Origin: Agarophyton chilense
Lineage: Eukaryota; Rhodophyta; Florideophyceae; Gracilariales; Gracilariaceae
NCBI GenBank assembly: GCA_030374765.1
Contig: JARGXX010000068.1
Coordinates: 1,922,001-1,986,000, forward strand
DNA: 64,000 bases
Reading direction: 5' to 3'
Position numbers and translations under genes: made by a program. The notes under the pieces were generated by a model. That model was not told the origin of the DNA, did not search any database, and was given only the letters and a program-made list of their open reading frames with translations. This document shows, piece by piece, positions 1-9,628 of this stretch. Position 1 is the first letter of the stretch. Every line of letters starts with the position of its first letter.

Positions 1-1038
1 CTTAGCCCATATGGCATCGGCCTAGGAGATGCAGTGATCAGTGGAAGCATGAAAACAAATGATGGGATGTTCCGTATTGAAAGCGGCGTACCTATTGTCA
101 TGTTTCCACCAGGTGGGGAACTTCTTCATGCTAGCTATGTTAAGTTGCATGAAAGAAGGGGCAGGACAGTTGGCAGCGCCAAAATTCTGAGTTCGCTTCG
201 TCCAAGACCAGTTCCGATCTTCGGTTTGACAAAAGCAGGGCACGGTGCAGTCTTGGTCTATGGAGACACAAACTGCATCGACACAGCCTACGGTGGTACA
301 AAATGCTACACGTTTTTTGTGCAGGCAGTGCATCATGCCATTCTGAAGTGCGCTGGGCGCACACGATGCCAAAGACTGTTTGAACAGAGCATGAAATTAA
401 CCTCGGAGCTATCTCCTTCCCAAACTGGTTTGACACGATTAGCTCCTCCGCTACCTTCGCACATCATGCAGTTATTATTGCCTCACAGTAATGTGCTGGG
501 AAGAGTAAGCTCAGAGCTGAATTTGCTTTTCACAAAAGGAGAGTATGTTTCTCAGCAGTGTAGTAAGAGGTATGCTGAGCAAAGACAGCCACTGCTTCGA
601 ACAAGGCCTGGTAGCCAAGTTAGAATTCCGTCGTTCGATTATGCAGTCCCCGTGGGTTCTGAGAGAAACTACTATCAGGACGTTGGAGGGCTGGGATGGC
701 CCGTTTGGGAGAGGAACCATTGGAATGATGAAAATACCTTCTCTGTGCGCAAAATGTTCCACATGTTGGCTTCAAGTGGCAAGGTAATGAGGCCGCGCTC
801 TTTCGCGTGTGTTCTTCTTGGTGCATGCATCTTATGTTTGTCGATTTCCTTCCCAAGAGGTAAAAGAAAGCTTCGACGGGTTGGTCGTGTGTCATCTGTA
901 GGAGGAGGCTTCACTCAAAAGTCAAAACAGTCTCAGTCTTCTCGTTTTTCTGTTTCGTCGACTTTCGGTAGAGAGGGGTGCCCGTCTCTGCGTTCGTCAG
1001 GGGCAGGTTATTTGGGCAGTTATCATTCGAATGACTAA
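1..1038 (+). CDS. Site-1 protease (SKI-1/MBTPS1-like) C-terminal part, 5' truncated by window edge
   Basis: Frame 1 is open from the first base to the stop at 1036-1038 (345 visible residues), so the start lies outside the window. I recognise the C-terminal region of the Golgi subtilase S1P. The stretch PVPIFGL followed by VLVYGDTNCID and a KCYTFF segment matches the conserved region of S1P in which human has YGDSNCLDDSH. A later RNYYQDVGG matches the human RYNQEVG segment. A hydrophobic span near FACVLLGACILCLSI is followed at once by a basic tail (PRGKRKLRR), as expected for the single C-terminal membrane anchor with a short cytosolic tail. The catalytic subtilase domain is not visible. Family knowledge: S1P cleaves ER/Golgi membrane precursors such as SREBP and ATF6/bZIP28 types. 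An apparent start at 34 is a GTG inside the gene and not a true start. Confidence 0.8.
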   Translation, partial: LSPYGIGLGDAVISGSMKTNDGMFRIESGVPIVMFPPGGELLHASYVKLHERRGRTVGSAKILSSLRPRPVPIFGLTKAGHGAVLVYGDTNCIDTAYGGTKCYTFFVQAVHHAILKCAGRTRCQRLFEQSMKLTSELSPSQTGLTRLAPPLPSHIMQLLLPHSNVLGRVSSELNLLFTKGEYVSQQCSKRYAEQRQPLLRTRPGSQVRIPSFDYAVPVGSERNYYQDVGGLGWPVWERNHWNDENTFSVRKMFHMLASSGKVMRPRSFACVLLGACILCLSISFPRGKRKLRRVGRVSSVGGGFTQKSKQSQSSRFSVSSTFGREGCPSLRSSGAGYLGSYHSND

Positions 1039-2106
1039 TTACGACTAACAGAAATCTGAACTGATTAACTTTCGCAAATGTAAAGCAGCGCTCATTGTTC
1101 TCGTTCCCTTCTCTCGTCTTGTGACGGACTAAGATGAACAAACTGCTGCTGCTGGAATGATTCTTAGATCATGGAAAGAGTTTTCCGTCAAGAATTGTCG
1201 TCAGCAAAATAGTCCCGAGAATGCGAGAGATCCGAGATATAATGTTGCAAAACGGCAATTGCACGACCAAAGAAGCCATTCTTGCCATCAGAGAACGTCG
1301 CAAACAAAAATACTTCCTAGAACGTGGGAGATTTGAGGTACGATTGATTCAAGAGTCGCGGGAGAGATTGCCACCACCAGCAATGCAGCGCCGGCTGGAA
1401 GCTCTAACGCAAACATGCATTTTGAACGATTTGGAGCTACACCAAAGGCGACGCCATCTATCCCGCCAGATTTTAAGATGAGAAACTTGGTTCGTTGAAT
1501 GTGGTGGAAGTGTCCCGCGGGGGACATGGTCAACGAAGGTACATGTTCGACATATTGCACGAAAGGCAGGTCTCGAAGATTTTTGAGCTTCAACTCCCAT
1601 GCTGACTGTTCTTCGGAAGCCATCAAGTTGTAAGGCAATGAAATATTTCTTCAGAACGCGGCAGACAGTCCAGGGGGAGAGCTAATTTCGTAGACGGGAA
1701 CTGGGATCAGAGCTTGCAGCTGGGATTCTTCCCAGTGCAAGTTTGGACTCCCAAAACCGAATGTTGTGACTGGAGGAAGGCATATCTGTTCCCTCGCGCA
1801 GTCGTAGAGAGCTGTCCATAGCCTCAGACCTTATTGACGTGGACATGTGTACATTATCGCTGGCACCCCCTACTTGCACTTGCTCCGCCAATTACCAATT
1901 CACACGTTTCCACGTTCGTCGCGGCGGGCGTCGTCGGACGCTGAACCGAGGCGGATCGCGGACGGCGGCCTCTTTTGTGTTTGCAACTACGTTGGTAGCA
2001 CAATTCGGTGACTATCTATCGAAGCAGATCCAGGCTCTTCATCGTAAACGCGTAGCAATCGTCACTTTCGCGCTCAATTGATCTCTGAACAGAGTGAAGG
2101 CACAAG
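1039..2106. other. Spacer between S1P and eS4 genes
   Basis: About 1.07 kb. It should hold the S1P 3' UTR and the eS4 promoter. The only ATG-initiated frame of note is the 86-codon ORF at 1221-1481, listed separately. The minus-strand open frames here start at non-ATG codons and show no recognisable motif. Confidence 0.5.
1221..1481 (+). CDS. Small hypothetical ORF, charged and helical
   Basis: An 86-codon ATG ORF whose product is rich in Arg, Glu and Gln (for example AILAIRERRKQKYFLERGRF) and would be largely helical and basic. I recognise no family. It lies between the S1P stop and the eS4 gene on the same strand. The amino-acid make-up looks more protein-like than other frames in this spacer, but an unspliced short ORF of this length can arise by chance. 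It could also be one exon of a longer gene. Confidence 0.25.
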   Translation: MREIRDIMLQNGNCTTKEAILAIRERRKQKYFLERGRFEVRLIQESRERLPPPAMQRRLEALTQTCILNDLELHQRRRHLSRQILR

Positions 2107-2898
2107 ATGGCTCGCGGACCTAAGAAGCATTTGAAGCGCTTAAGCGCGCCGTCGCACTGGATGCTGGACAAAATGGGCGGAGTGTGGGCACCGCGCCCGT
2201 CTACTGGTCCGCATAAGTTGCGCGAATGTCTTCCTCTCAATCTCATTCTTCGCAATCGTCTCAAGTATGCGTTGAATGGACGTGAGGCTAATGCCATTGT
2301 CATGCAGCGCCTTATTAAGGTAGATGGTAAAGTGCGTACCGACAAGACCTTCCCGGCCGGATTTATGGATGTTATCACCATCGATCGCACCAATGAGATT
2401 TTCAGACTGCTCTACGATATCAAAGGGCGCTTTGTGCTTCATCTGATTACGAAAGCGGAAGGTGCGTACAAGCTGTGCAAGGTGAAGCGTCAGCAGACTG
2501 GGCAGAAGGGTGTGCCATACATTGCGACCCATGATGCACGTACCATACGTTACCCGGATCCGATTATCAAGGTGGATGATTCCGTGAGAATCGATATTGC
2601 AACAGGAAAGATTGAAGACATTCTCAAGTTTGAAGTTGGCAATCTTTGCATGATTACTGGTGGACATAATATTGGTCGTGTGGGTATCATTCAGCTTCGA
2701 GAGAAACATCCTGGGTCTCATGAAATTGTACGTGTTCGCGATGCTGCAGGCCACGACTTTGCCACAAGAAAGACGAATGTGTTTATCATTGGTAAGGGAA
2801 GTGAAGCTGCCATTTCGCTGCCGAAGAACAAGGGTCTGAGAAAGTCCATTATCGAAGAGCAGGATACGAGGATCAAATCCAAGCCGGTGGCGGTTTAA
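2107..2898 (+). CDS. RPS4: 40S ribosomal protein S4 (eS4)
   Basis: 263 residues with no intron, the same length as animal RPS4X. The N-terminus [12 protein letters not shown] is the family signature, followed by an S4-type RNA-binding segment (residues about 40-105, with [18 protein letters not shown]) and a KOW-like segment containing [11 protein letters not shown]. The protein belongs to the small cytosolic ribosomal subunit. The ATG at 2107 is preceded by AAG and gives the exact family N-terminus, so the start is secure. The coding sequence appears to be a strongly conserved housekeeping gene and nothing is odd about it. Confidence 0.98.
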   Translation: MARGPKKHLKRLSAPSHWMLDKMGGVWAPRPSTGPHKLRECLPLNLILRNRLKYALNGREANAIVMQRLIKVDGKVRTDKTFPAGFMDVITIDRTNEIFRLLYDIKGRFVLHLITKAEGAYKLCKVKRQQTGQKGVPYIATHDARTIRYPDPIIKVDDSVRIDIATGKIEDILKFEVGNLCMITGGHNIGRVGIIQLREKHPGSHEIVRVRDAAGHDFATRKTNVFIIGKGSEAAISLPKNKGLRKSIIEEQDTRIKSKPVAV

Positions 2899-4365
2899 GA
2901 TACAAGCACTTGTTAGTAAAGCAGAAGTGTCCTTTTATCAGACAGCAGATGGCAGATAGAGAAAGGCGTATAACTGGTATAGATTGACGTGATCTACTAG
3001 TAAAAGAAGCGCGGACGAGTGGTTGAGGGCTTTGCATGTGGGGGTTGTTACATCCGCCGTTGATGACGAAAGCACGAGAACAGATTTTGCGAAGAATTTG
3101 AACTGTGGTACTTGCGGATTGAGTGCTAGTACTAAGCGGTGCATGTGTGACGGTCATGCACTTTCTACAAGCTCTTGTCGGTAAAGGATGTCACTCATAT
3201 TGCTCTCGTACATATCGCGGTCGGTGCTACGATTTGTGGATGCACATGGTGCTGATAGATATTCGCAGCCCCCTGCGCAGCCTCGAGCGCAGCCTCGTGA
3301 GGGAAGCCCGTTAAACAATGTGTTGCTCATGTAGTGTGCTTTGTTTTGTCACAGCGATAGAAGGCGTGTAGGGTACGGTTGGTCACGGTGGATCTGCACG
3401 GGCGCACGCAAGAAGAGTTTGGCATATATGTTGTTGCAATGGGTGCGAACGCATGAGCACCGATTTTATTTTGTTTGCATGCGCATGCGTATGCATGAGC
3501 GATTCACTGTTTTGTCGAGTGCATGGAGCACTGGAGTGCTAGCTAGGTAGAAGATACTTGGCAAAGGGATTGGTTGTGAACGAAATGACAGCAGGTGGAG
3601 ATGACACGCACGCGGGGGTTCGTGCGGTGTATGTGTATGGGGTCGAATGGCAAGGAGAGTGGAGTGGGACGACGTAAAGTAGTATTCGGGGAAGATGTCG
3701 CATCGAAAGCAGGACGGTGGGACGGATACTAGTTGTTCTGGTATGCATTACCAAGATGCCATAACGATGAGAACAAGACGTTGTCTTACTACCTACTAGA
3801 GAAAGAGCGAGCGCGTCGAAGGCACACGACGTAAGCACAAGGCGGGAGCGCAGGGGGGGAGCCAGTGGAAGGTAAGCGAGCACAGCGGCGCGGCGTGTGA
3901 CCCGCCAGTGAACACACGCCGGCCGCGTGGCATTTCTGGTGTCGACGCGGTTCAACGATCAAAAAACGGCTTATTGTAAAGAACACGTGTCAGTCGCGTG
4001 CGCTCGGCACGCTGTTCGCACGCGTGTGCGCGTGGCTTGGCCCATACCAGAGCAACACGCGCCCTTCCAATCGTAACGCTACCTCCCACGCGCGAGACAT
4101 TCGCCGCCAGCTGCAAACACCGCCTTTTTCGCCCGCGCGCCCGCTCGCTCACACTACATCACGTCCGCTTCGTGCTTCTTTTTTTCCCTTAGTGTGCGAC
4201 TTGCTTCTAACCGACGCTTCACCTCAACCCATCCCGCCGTCGCACCCCCTTAACCCTTTCTCACCATCCCCCCCCCCCCCTCCCACATCCATCTACATCC
4301 ACCTCCTTGCTCCCTATTCCGCTCTTCCTCACCAAGCACGCGACACCTCCGCGCTCCGCATTCGC
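2899..4365. other. Spacer upstream of PP2C gene
   Basis: About 1.47 kb with no supported gene. The longest minus-strand open frame (3539-3955) begins at TTG and is low in recognisable motifs. The last 350 bases are C-rich with a run of C at about 4268-4280, typical of a 5' leader and promoter. Confidence 0.5.
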
Positions 4366-5787
4366 ATGGCGCCGCCGCCCGTGCTCGACAAGCTCATCGG
4401 CACCAAGTACTCTAGGAAGAAAAGCACTGCCACCGAGAATCGCAGTGATGAGCCTCAACCCCCCGCTAACAGCCACATAAAAGCCTCTATCCGTCGTGCG
4501 CTCGGCAACGCCGCAAACCGCACTTTCCTCACTTCAACGCCCAAGAACCATTCACCACCCGATGCGCTCAACGGCACGCAGGATAGCTCGCCAATAACCG
4601 TGCTGCCGCCCAACCCATCGTCAGTGGACCCCGCCCGATTGGACGCCGACGACGGCACGGAACGCCACTTTGATGTGAACACCGATCATGCTGTAGGCGC
4701 GTGCTCTTCCGCAGGCTGGCAATTAACACCCTCTGCAACCGCGGGCGCGCCGCCCGTTCGCTCGCGCAAAAGCAACCAGGATGCATATGGTGTGATCGCG
4801 CCGTTTCAACATGCGTTGTTTGTAGGCGTTTACGACGGCCATGGTGCATACGGTCGCGCTGTGAGCCAGTTGGTGCGCGACCAAGTGCCGCAAATAGTGC
4901 GCGACGAGCTGAGGCGCGCTGGCGAGTCTCGCAGCCGCAACGCGGACGACGGTCGGCGTAGCGTGGTGCACGCCTTCACCAAGGCGTTCAGCGATGCCGA
5001 GACAAGTCTGCGCGTGTGTAGCCCTCAAATTGACCACGCGTTCTCCGGCACGACCGCTACATGCATTCTAATGCACGCGGAGCAGCTGTATGTGGCGTGG
5101 GCGGGCGACTCGCGCGCTGTGGTGGCCACCACAGAAGGCAACACGCTGCGCGCAGTGGACGTGAGCTGGGATCAGAAACCGAACCGCGTGGACGAGAAAA
5201 AGAGGGTGCGTCTGGCTGGGGCGCGAGTGACGCGCTGGAAGAAGAACGTGGGACCGCAACGAGTATGGCTGCCCAACGAATGGTTGCCGGGTCTAGCCAT
5301 GACGCGAAGCATCGGCGACACAGTTCTGTCGCAGTACGGAGTGACTACAACGCCGGAGGTGACGGTGACACGACTGGGCGAGCGCGAACAGTTCGTCGTG
5401 GTGGCCTCGGACGGCGTGTGGGAGTTCATGTCCAGCGCAGACGTGGTGCAGCTGGTGGACTCAATGCGGCGCCGCGGCGCCAGCGCCGAAGACGCAGCGC
5501 GCGCGCTGGTGAAGGAGGCGGCTCGTCGCTGGAACGCGCACGAACACGTTGTGGACGACATCACCGCCGTGGTGGTGTTCCTTCGCGGCGGCGGCGGCGG
5601 CGGCACCAACAGCGGCGGCGCCAACGGTGGCTCTGGCGAACGACGCGAGCGCAGCATTCGTGACGTGCTTCGCGTGCGCCGCCGCTCAAGACTGGATGGC
5701 GTGCCCGGCGTACCGCTACTCGTCGCGCCCGACGGCCGCGTGCACGCGTTCGACCCGCAAAACAAGCCCGCCGACGACGACGATTGA
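4366..5787 (+). CDS. PP2C-type Ser/Thr protein phosphatase (PPM family)
   Basis: 473 residues from the ATG at 4366; the frame stays open upstream to a GTG, but this is the first convincing ATG. The first 130 residues are a low-complexity basic/proline/serine region, followed by the PPM catalytic domain. Metal-binding and family motifs are in order: SNQDAYGV (about 136-143), GVYDGHG (154-160), SGTTATCILM, AWAGDSRAVV, a LAMTRSIGDT segment, VVASDGVWE and DDITAVVVFL. All aspartates expected to bind Mn/Mg appear present. The C-terminus has a glycine run (GGGGGG) and a charged tail ending DDDD. Family role: metal-dependent removal of phosphate from Ser/Thr. The substrate cannot be told. The stop lies 404 bases before the RFT1 start on the same strand. 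Confidence 0.93.
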   Translation: MAPPPVLDKLIGTKYSRKKSTATENRSDEPQPPANSHIKASIRRALGNAANRTFLTSTPKNHSPPDALNGTQDSSPITVLPPNPSSVDPARLDADDGTERHFDVNTDHAVGACSSAGWQLTPSATAGAPPVRSRKSNQDAYGVIAPFQHALFVGVYDGHGAYGRAVSQLVRDQVPQIVRDELRRAGESRSRNADDGRRSVVHAFTKAFSDAETSLRVCSPQIDHAFSGTTATCILMHAEQLYVAWAGDSRAVVATTEGNTLRAVDVSWDQKPNRVDEKKRVRLAGARVTRWKKNVGPQRVWLPNEWLPGLAMTRSIGDTVLSQYGVTTTPEVTVTRLGEREQFVVVASDGVWEFMSSADVVQLVDSMRRRGASAEDAARALVKEAARRWNAHEHVVDDITAVVVFLRGGGGGGTNSGGANGGSGERRERSIRDVLRVRRRSRLDGVPGVPLLVAPDGRVHAFDPQNKPADDDD

Positions 5788-6191
5788 CCATGCCACCGTC
5801 CCTCCCCCCCCCCCCCAACGCTCACTGTCACTTTGTCAACGTGCCTCCTTCCTCCCTTCTGCCAGCTGTAAAGTACTGTAAGCACTGCGCCTTTTTTGTG
5901 AGCAACTTGCTTTGGTGGCGTGCCAGCGCGGCGAGCACCACAGCGCGTTGCTTTTGGATCGGTGCCTCGTCACGGCGGTCAAAGCTTTCGTTAGCGCCGC
6001 GTCGTCGTCATCGTCGTCCTTGTCGTCGCTCGTCGCCGCGCACGCGCGCTCCACCCGCGTCGAATGCGCCTGTGGCCCTCCTGCCGCGAGTTGCGGCGCG
6101 TCTTGCTCATTCTGTTCCCGTCCCCGTTGCACCCGCCGGGAACACCGCCGCCGCCGTCCGCTGCTTCTGCGTCGCTACGTCGCGCGCCCGT
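5788..6191. other. Short spacer between PP2C and RFT1
   Basis: 404 bases on the same strand. It contains a C run at about 5805-5816 and a repeated gtcgtcgtcatcgtcgtcc trinucleotide patch near 6002-6020. The RFT1 frame is open through it, but without an ATG before 6192, so it is best read as leader and promoter sequence. Confidence 0.5.
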
Positions 6192-7754
6192 ATGTCAGAC
6201 ACCAGAGATGTCGCGCGCGCCGCCGCAAACGGCGTGCAGTCCCACCTCGTCTACCAAGTGAGCGCGCGTGTGCTCTCGTTTCTCATCAAGGCGCTCGTTG
6301 TGCGCGCCCTAAAGCCCGCCCACTTCGCCTTTGTCGAGATTCGTCTCTACCTTTTCGTCGGTCTCACCCTTCTTCCAACCATCAGTGGCTTCCGCCCTGT
6401 CGCCCTGCGCGTCCCCTCTGACCGTGCTTGCGCCGCCCTGTGTTATGTGTGCTCGCTGCTCACCGTGGCGCTTGCCCTCGTGTTTGGCACCGCCATGATG
6501 TACGTGCAGCCGGAGCATTGGCGCGCCAGTCTCGTCGTTACTGCCAGTCTCATTGCGCGTGCCTTTGCAGAGCCTCCGCTTATTTTCGCCCGCCGCCGAC
6601 AGCGTTACTCCCAGTCTTCTCGCGCTCGCGCCGTCGCAACCGTCATCAGCGCCTTCAGCCAGACACTCGCCATCAGCATGCTTACCAGCTCAAAGTACGC
6701 GTCAACCGCGGGCGCCCTTGGTCACCTCACCTACTCGCTCACTTTGGCTATCACCATGTTTTTCGCATGCGGCCCGCAACGCGTCCCGCTTCTTTCGCCA
6801 TCCGCCTTTCGCGCTGCCTTAAGCTATGACCACCTTGTCATGGCCTTTGTCTCCACGGCTGAAGGCGCCATCAAATATCTTCTCGAGAACGGCGAGGGCA
6901 TAATTCTCGACCTCACTTGCCCCGCTCTTGCCAAAGCCGCCTACAAGCTCGTCGCCAATTTGGGCAGCGTCATGGCCAGGTTTTTCAGCGAGGCTTTGGA
7001 GGAACAGTCTTTCAACGTATTTCACCGACTCGCCCCGGCCTTTCGGAAAAAGGGAAACGAAAACGATGCTCACACCCGCAACGCCTGTCTGGACACCCTC
7101 TTCATTGCCCACAAATCCGCACTGATTGTTTCTTTTCTCTTTGCCACAGTAGGGCCGTGCTACTCCTACCCGTTATTGCGCTTTTTGTACGGACAAAAGT
7201 ATGCAGATCATACCCGCGCCCCCTACTTGCTCAATCTCTACTTTGTCTACTTGGTCTTCATGGCAGCCAATGGAGTCACGGAGGCTTTTGTGTCAGCGTC
7301 GGCTACCACGTCCGAACTCAAGTCGCGCACAAAGTTCAGTACCTGTCTCAGTGTCATGTACATGATTGCCATGTGGTATGCAGCCACTGCCTATGAAGCC
7401 GCTGGAATAATTGTAGTTAACTGCGCCAACATGGCCATACGCACATGCTATTCGACGTGGTTCTTTAGTAAGCTAACTTCACGATCGCCTTTCACCTTCC
7501 TCAACTCCAGGCCCAGTGTAGCCGTGTTGTCTATGCTCCTTGTCGCACGGCACATATCACAGCTCAGTGAGGCTCGCTTCTTTGGCCCGGCCGAAGCAAG
7601 AATACCAGTTGACAACGTGTATGACCTCATGACTCGGCTTCTTCAACACTCTCTCAGCGGGTTTCTCGCTGTAGGACTGTTTGTCATCAGCGTACTTGTA
7701 TTCGAACCAAAGTTCATATCAATGATTCGATCATTTAGGTCGCATCAGGACTAA
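6192..7754 (+). CDS. RFT1: RFT1-family lipid-linked oligosaccharide protein
   Basis: 520 residues from the ATG at 6192 (MSDTRDVARA), close to human RFT1 (541). The N-terminal motif LSFLIKALVVRAL followed by EIRLYLFVGLTLLPTISGFRPVALR matches the conserved first two helices of RFT1. About 12 hydrophobic segments span the protein. Further along, NGVTEAFVSASATTSELKSR matches the conserved loop of the family. RFT1 is an ER membrane protein required for N-glycosylation, long described as acting in translocation of Man5GlcNAc2-PP-dolichol; whether it is itself the flippase is debated. The long open frame upstream of 6192 overlaps the end of the PP2C gene and is not taken as coding. Confidence 0.9.
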   Translation: MSDTRDVARAAANGVQSHLVYQVSARVLSFLIKALVVRALKPAHFAFVEIRLYLFVGLTLLPTISGFRPVALRVPSDRACAALCYVCSLLTVALALVFGTAMMYVQPEHWRASLVVTASLIARAFAEPPLIFARRRQRYSQSSRARAVATVISAFSQTLAISMLTSSKYASTAGALGHLTYSLTLAITMFFACGPQRVPLLSPSAFRAALSYDHLVMAFVSTAEGAIKYLLENGEGIILDLTCPALAKAAYKLVANLGSVMARFFSEALEEQSFNVFHRLAPAFRKKGNENDAHTRNACLDTLFIAHKSALIVSFLFATVGPCYSYPLLRFLYGQKYADHTRAPYLLNLYFVYLVFMAANGVTEAFVSASATTSELKSRTKFSTCLSVMYMIAMWYAATAYEAAGIIVVNCANMAIRTCYSTWFFSKLTSRSPFTFLNSRPSVAVLSMLLVARHISQLSEARFFGPAEARIPVDNVYDLMTRLLQHSLSGFLAVGLFVISVLVFEPKFISMIRSFRSHQD

Positions 7755-8262
7755 GAACCGATTGCTAACTGATTATCATCATGTATTGAAAAAAGCACGA
7801 TTACGGCAAAGTGCCCTCAATGTAAAGTATCTCTTGCAACCTTTGCCAAGTAATCCTGAAAGAAGGTTACTCGTGCGCAGTGGGATTTCCGCTCAAATGC
7901 AGCAGAATTTGGCACCCTGCTCTTGATGACCATAAGGATGTGTTGCTTTCCGTACACTGGCCTTATCAGTGGCCTTATAGCGACTAAAACTAGAAACAAA
8001 AACGTTTAAACCAACAACTGTACGAGCTCTTTTGGGAATGCTAGCAAGAAACTGTGTCTTAGAGAATTTCAATTCTTCTTGAAATGACAACCTCGTTTCC
8101 TGCATTTCCCAACTGCTCAGGAGGCGGTCATTGTATCTACTCTTCGTACTGTATGCACCACATTCTTGACGGGGCCCCTTGCCTACGATTAGAAAATGTT
8201 TCAGTGCTGTGTGGTCGGGCTTGTAACTCCAAGGTGGAAATGGCTGACGCTCACACCAATGT
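7755..8262. other. Convergent spacer between RFT1 and SAL1-like gene
   Basis: 508 bases between two genes that point at each other, so it should hold two 3' UTRs. I see no gene, no RNA and no clear repeat. Confidence 0.5.
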
Positions 8263-9396
8263 TTACAGGTGCTGCAGAGAATATCTCACTTTAGAACACA
8301 AATTGAGATGATCTCTCCCTCGAGCTGATGCCACAATGGCTTTTGAACCTTGCTGCAGCCGCACAACACGGGGATCTTCGTCGCTGCCTACCGCAAAATC
8401 GTTTCCATATTCATCTGTTACTGCACCTCCTGAGGCCCAGACCGCAGCTATTCCCGCGGCGTGATCCCAACTATTGGCGAAACCGTGTGACAAAGTCTGG
8501 ACGAGCGCAAACGCCTTACCTTGGGCTACAGCTGCATACTTGACAAGACTACCGCAGCATAATGGTTTCCATGGACCCTGTCCTTCAAGTGAGAAATCGT
8601 TTCCGCCGGAAAAGTGCCAATCTTTTGTCCCCTGGTTGTGAGGGCTGGCAGTCGTGTCTTGTTCAGATTTTGCACAGCTCCTATCAAGGAGAACTTGTGA
8701 GGAACTGGCTAGTCCTAGGCTATCCAAAGGAATTATTTCAAGTTTTGAGGCGAGCACGTTGGCAAGAAGCAATACTCCCTGTCTTGGTAACATCAGGCTT
8801 CCCAGAACCGGATAGCCAACACGGTTCTTTGTATGATGTAATGCCAAGCCTACCGCGAAATCACCTCCCGATAAGAGTCCTTTTGTGCCGTCAATGGGAT
8901 CCAAGGTCCACCATCTTGTTCCTTTCTTTTGAGATCTATCCAAAGATAGATTTCCCAGTTTAAAGTCAACTAACTGGTCCACGGCGTCGAGAAAAGTGTC
9001 GTCAGTGATTAATTCAGCTATGTCTTCCTCGGCAATAAGCATATCATCTGAAAAGGCTTCTGATAACTTTCTGAACAGTGTCCCTTGAATAGCAACGTCG
9101 ACTGCAGTCACGGGGGACTGATCGCTTTTCATGTAAGCTTGAAGCTGTGGCACTTTGCCATAAATGGCTCTAACATGTTTTGCGGCCGCAAGACAGAAAG
9201 ACCGCTCCTTGCTCAAAGGGTACAACCTTGATGCTACGTATCCTTTGTTGTTCTTCCCATGATCATCCTTCGAACGTTGTAATAACGCACGCGAACGTTT
9301 AAACTCTAGTAAGCGCAAAGGACCCCTTATCGTTAAGCTTGAAACCCACGCCTGGCAATATTCATTCCAATTGGGGACTTCTGGTGCGGTGGTCAT
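8263..9396 (-). CDS. 3'(2'),5'-bisphosphate nucleotidase (SAL1/HAL2-like)
   Basis: 377 residues. The inositol-monophosphatase fold motifs are all visible: SPVTAVDVAIQ (94-104), the metal-binding AEED (122-125), DPIDGT in WWTLDPIDGTKG (162-173) and WDHAAG near 310-315. The sequence of the DPIDGTKG-FL-like block followed by FAVGLAL is typical of SAL1/HAL2 rather than inositol monophosphatase. The reaction is removal of the 3' phosphate from PAP/PAPS, which recycles the by-product of sulfotransferases and suits an alga making sulfated polysaccharides (inference). About 60 residues precede the catalytic core; they could be a targeting peptide but are not clearly one. The start is an ATG with no closer in-frame alternative. 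Confidence 0.88.
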   Translation of the reverse strand: MTTAPEVPNWNEYCQAWVSSLTIRGPLRLLEFKRSRALLQRSKDDHGKNNKGYVASRLYPLSKERSFCLAAAKHVRAIYGKVPQLQAYMKSDQSPVTAVDVAIQGTLFRKLSEAFSDDMLIAEEDIAELITDDTFLDAVDQLVDFKLGNLSLDRSQKKGTRWWTLDPIDGTKGLLSGGDFAVGLALHHTKNRVGYPVLGSLMLPRQGVLLLANVLASKLEIIPLDSLGLASSSQVLLDRSCAKSEQDTTASPHNQGTKDWHFSGGNDFSLEGQGPWKPLCCGSLVKYAAVAQGKAFALVQTLSHGFANSWDHAAGIAAVWASGGAVTDEYGNDFAVGSDEDPRVVRLQQGSKAIVASARGRDHLNLCSKVRYSLQHL

Positions 9397-9628
9397 TTCA
9401 GTAGAGACGGATTTTCAAGATTGCCAATGGGAAGTATTAATCTGGAGTAGAGCATGTATTTAGAGAGGTAAGGAGAATGTGCACAGGGGACAAGGGACAT
9501 TCGTGATGATTTCGAAATGAGATTATGTCTATGTTCTACCCTTCGTACGTGGAGCCTCCAAAACGCCGTCTGTCCGCGCCTAATATTGCCGATGGTCCCG
9601 CAGAAGAACCGCAGTTCGAAAACTTCAG

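Noticed and set aside
5061-5663. 200-codon ORF within the PP2C gene in another frame
   Set aside because: GC-rich coding DNA opens alternative frames; the PP2C frame has all conserved motifs.
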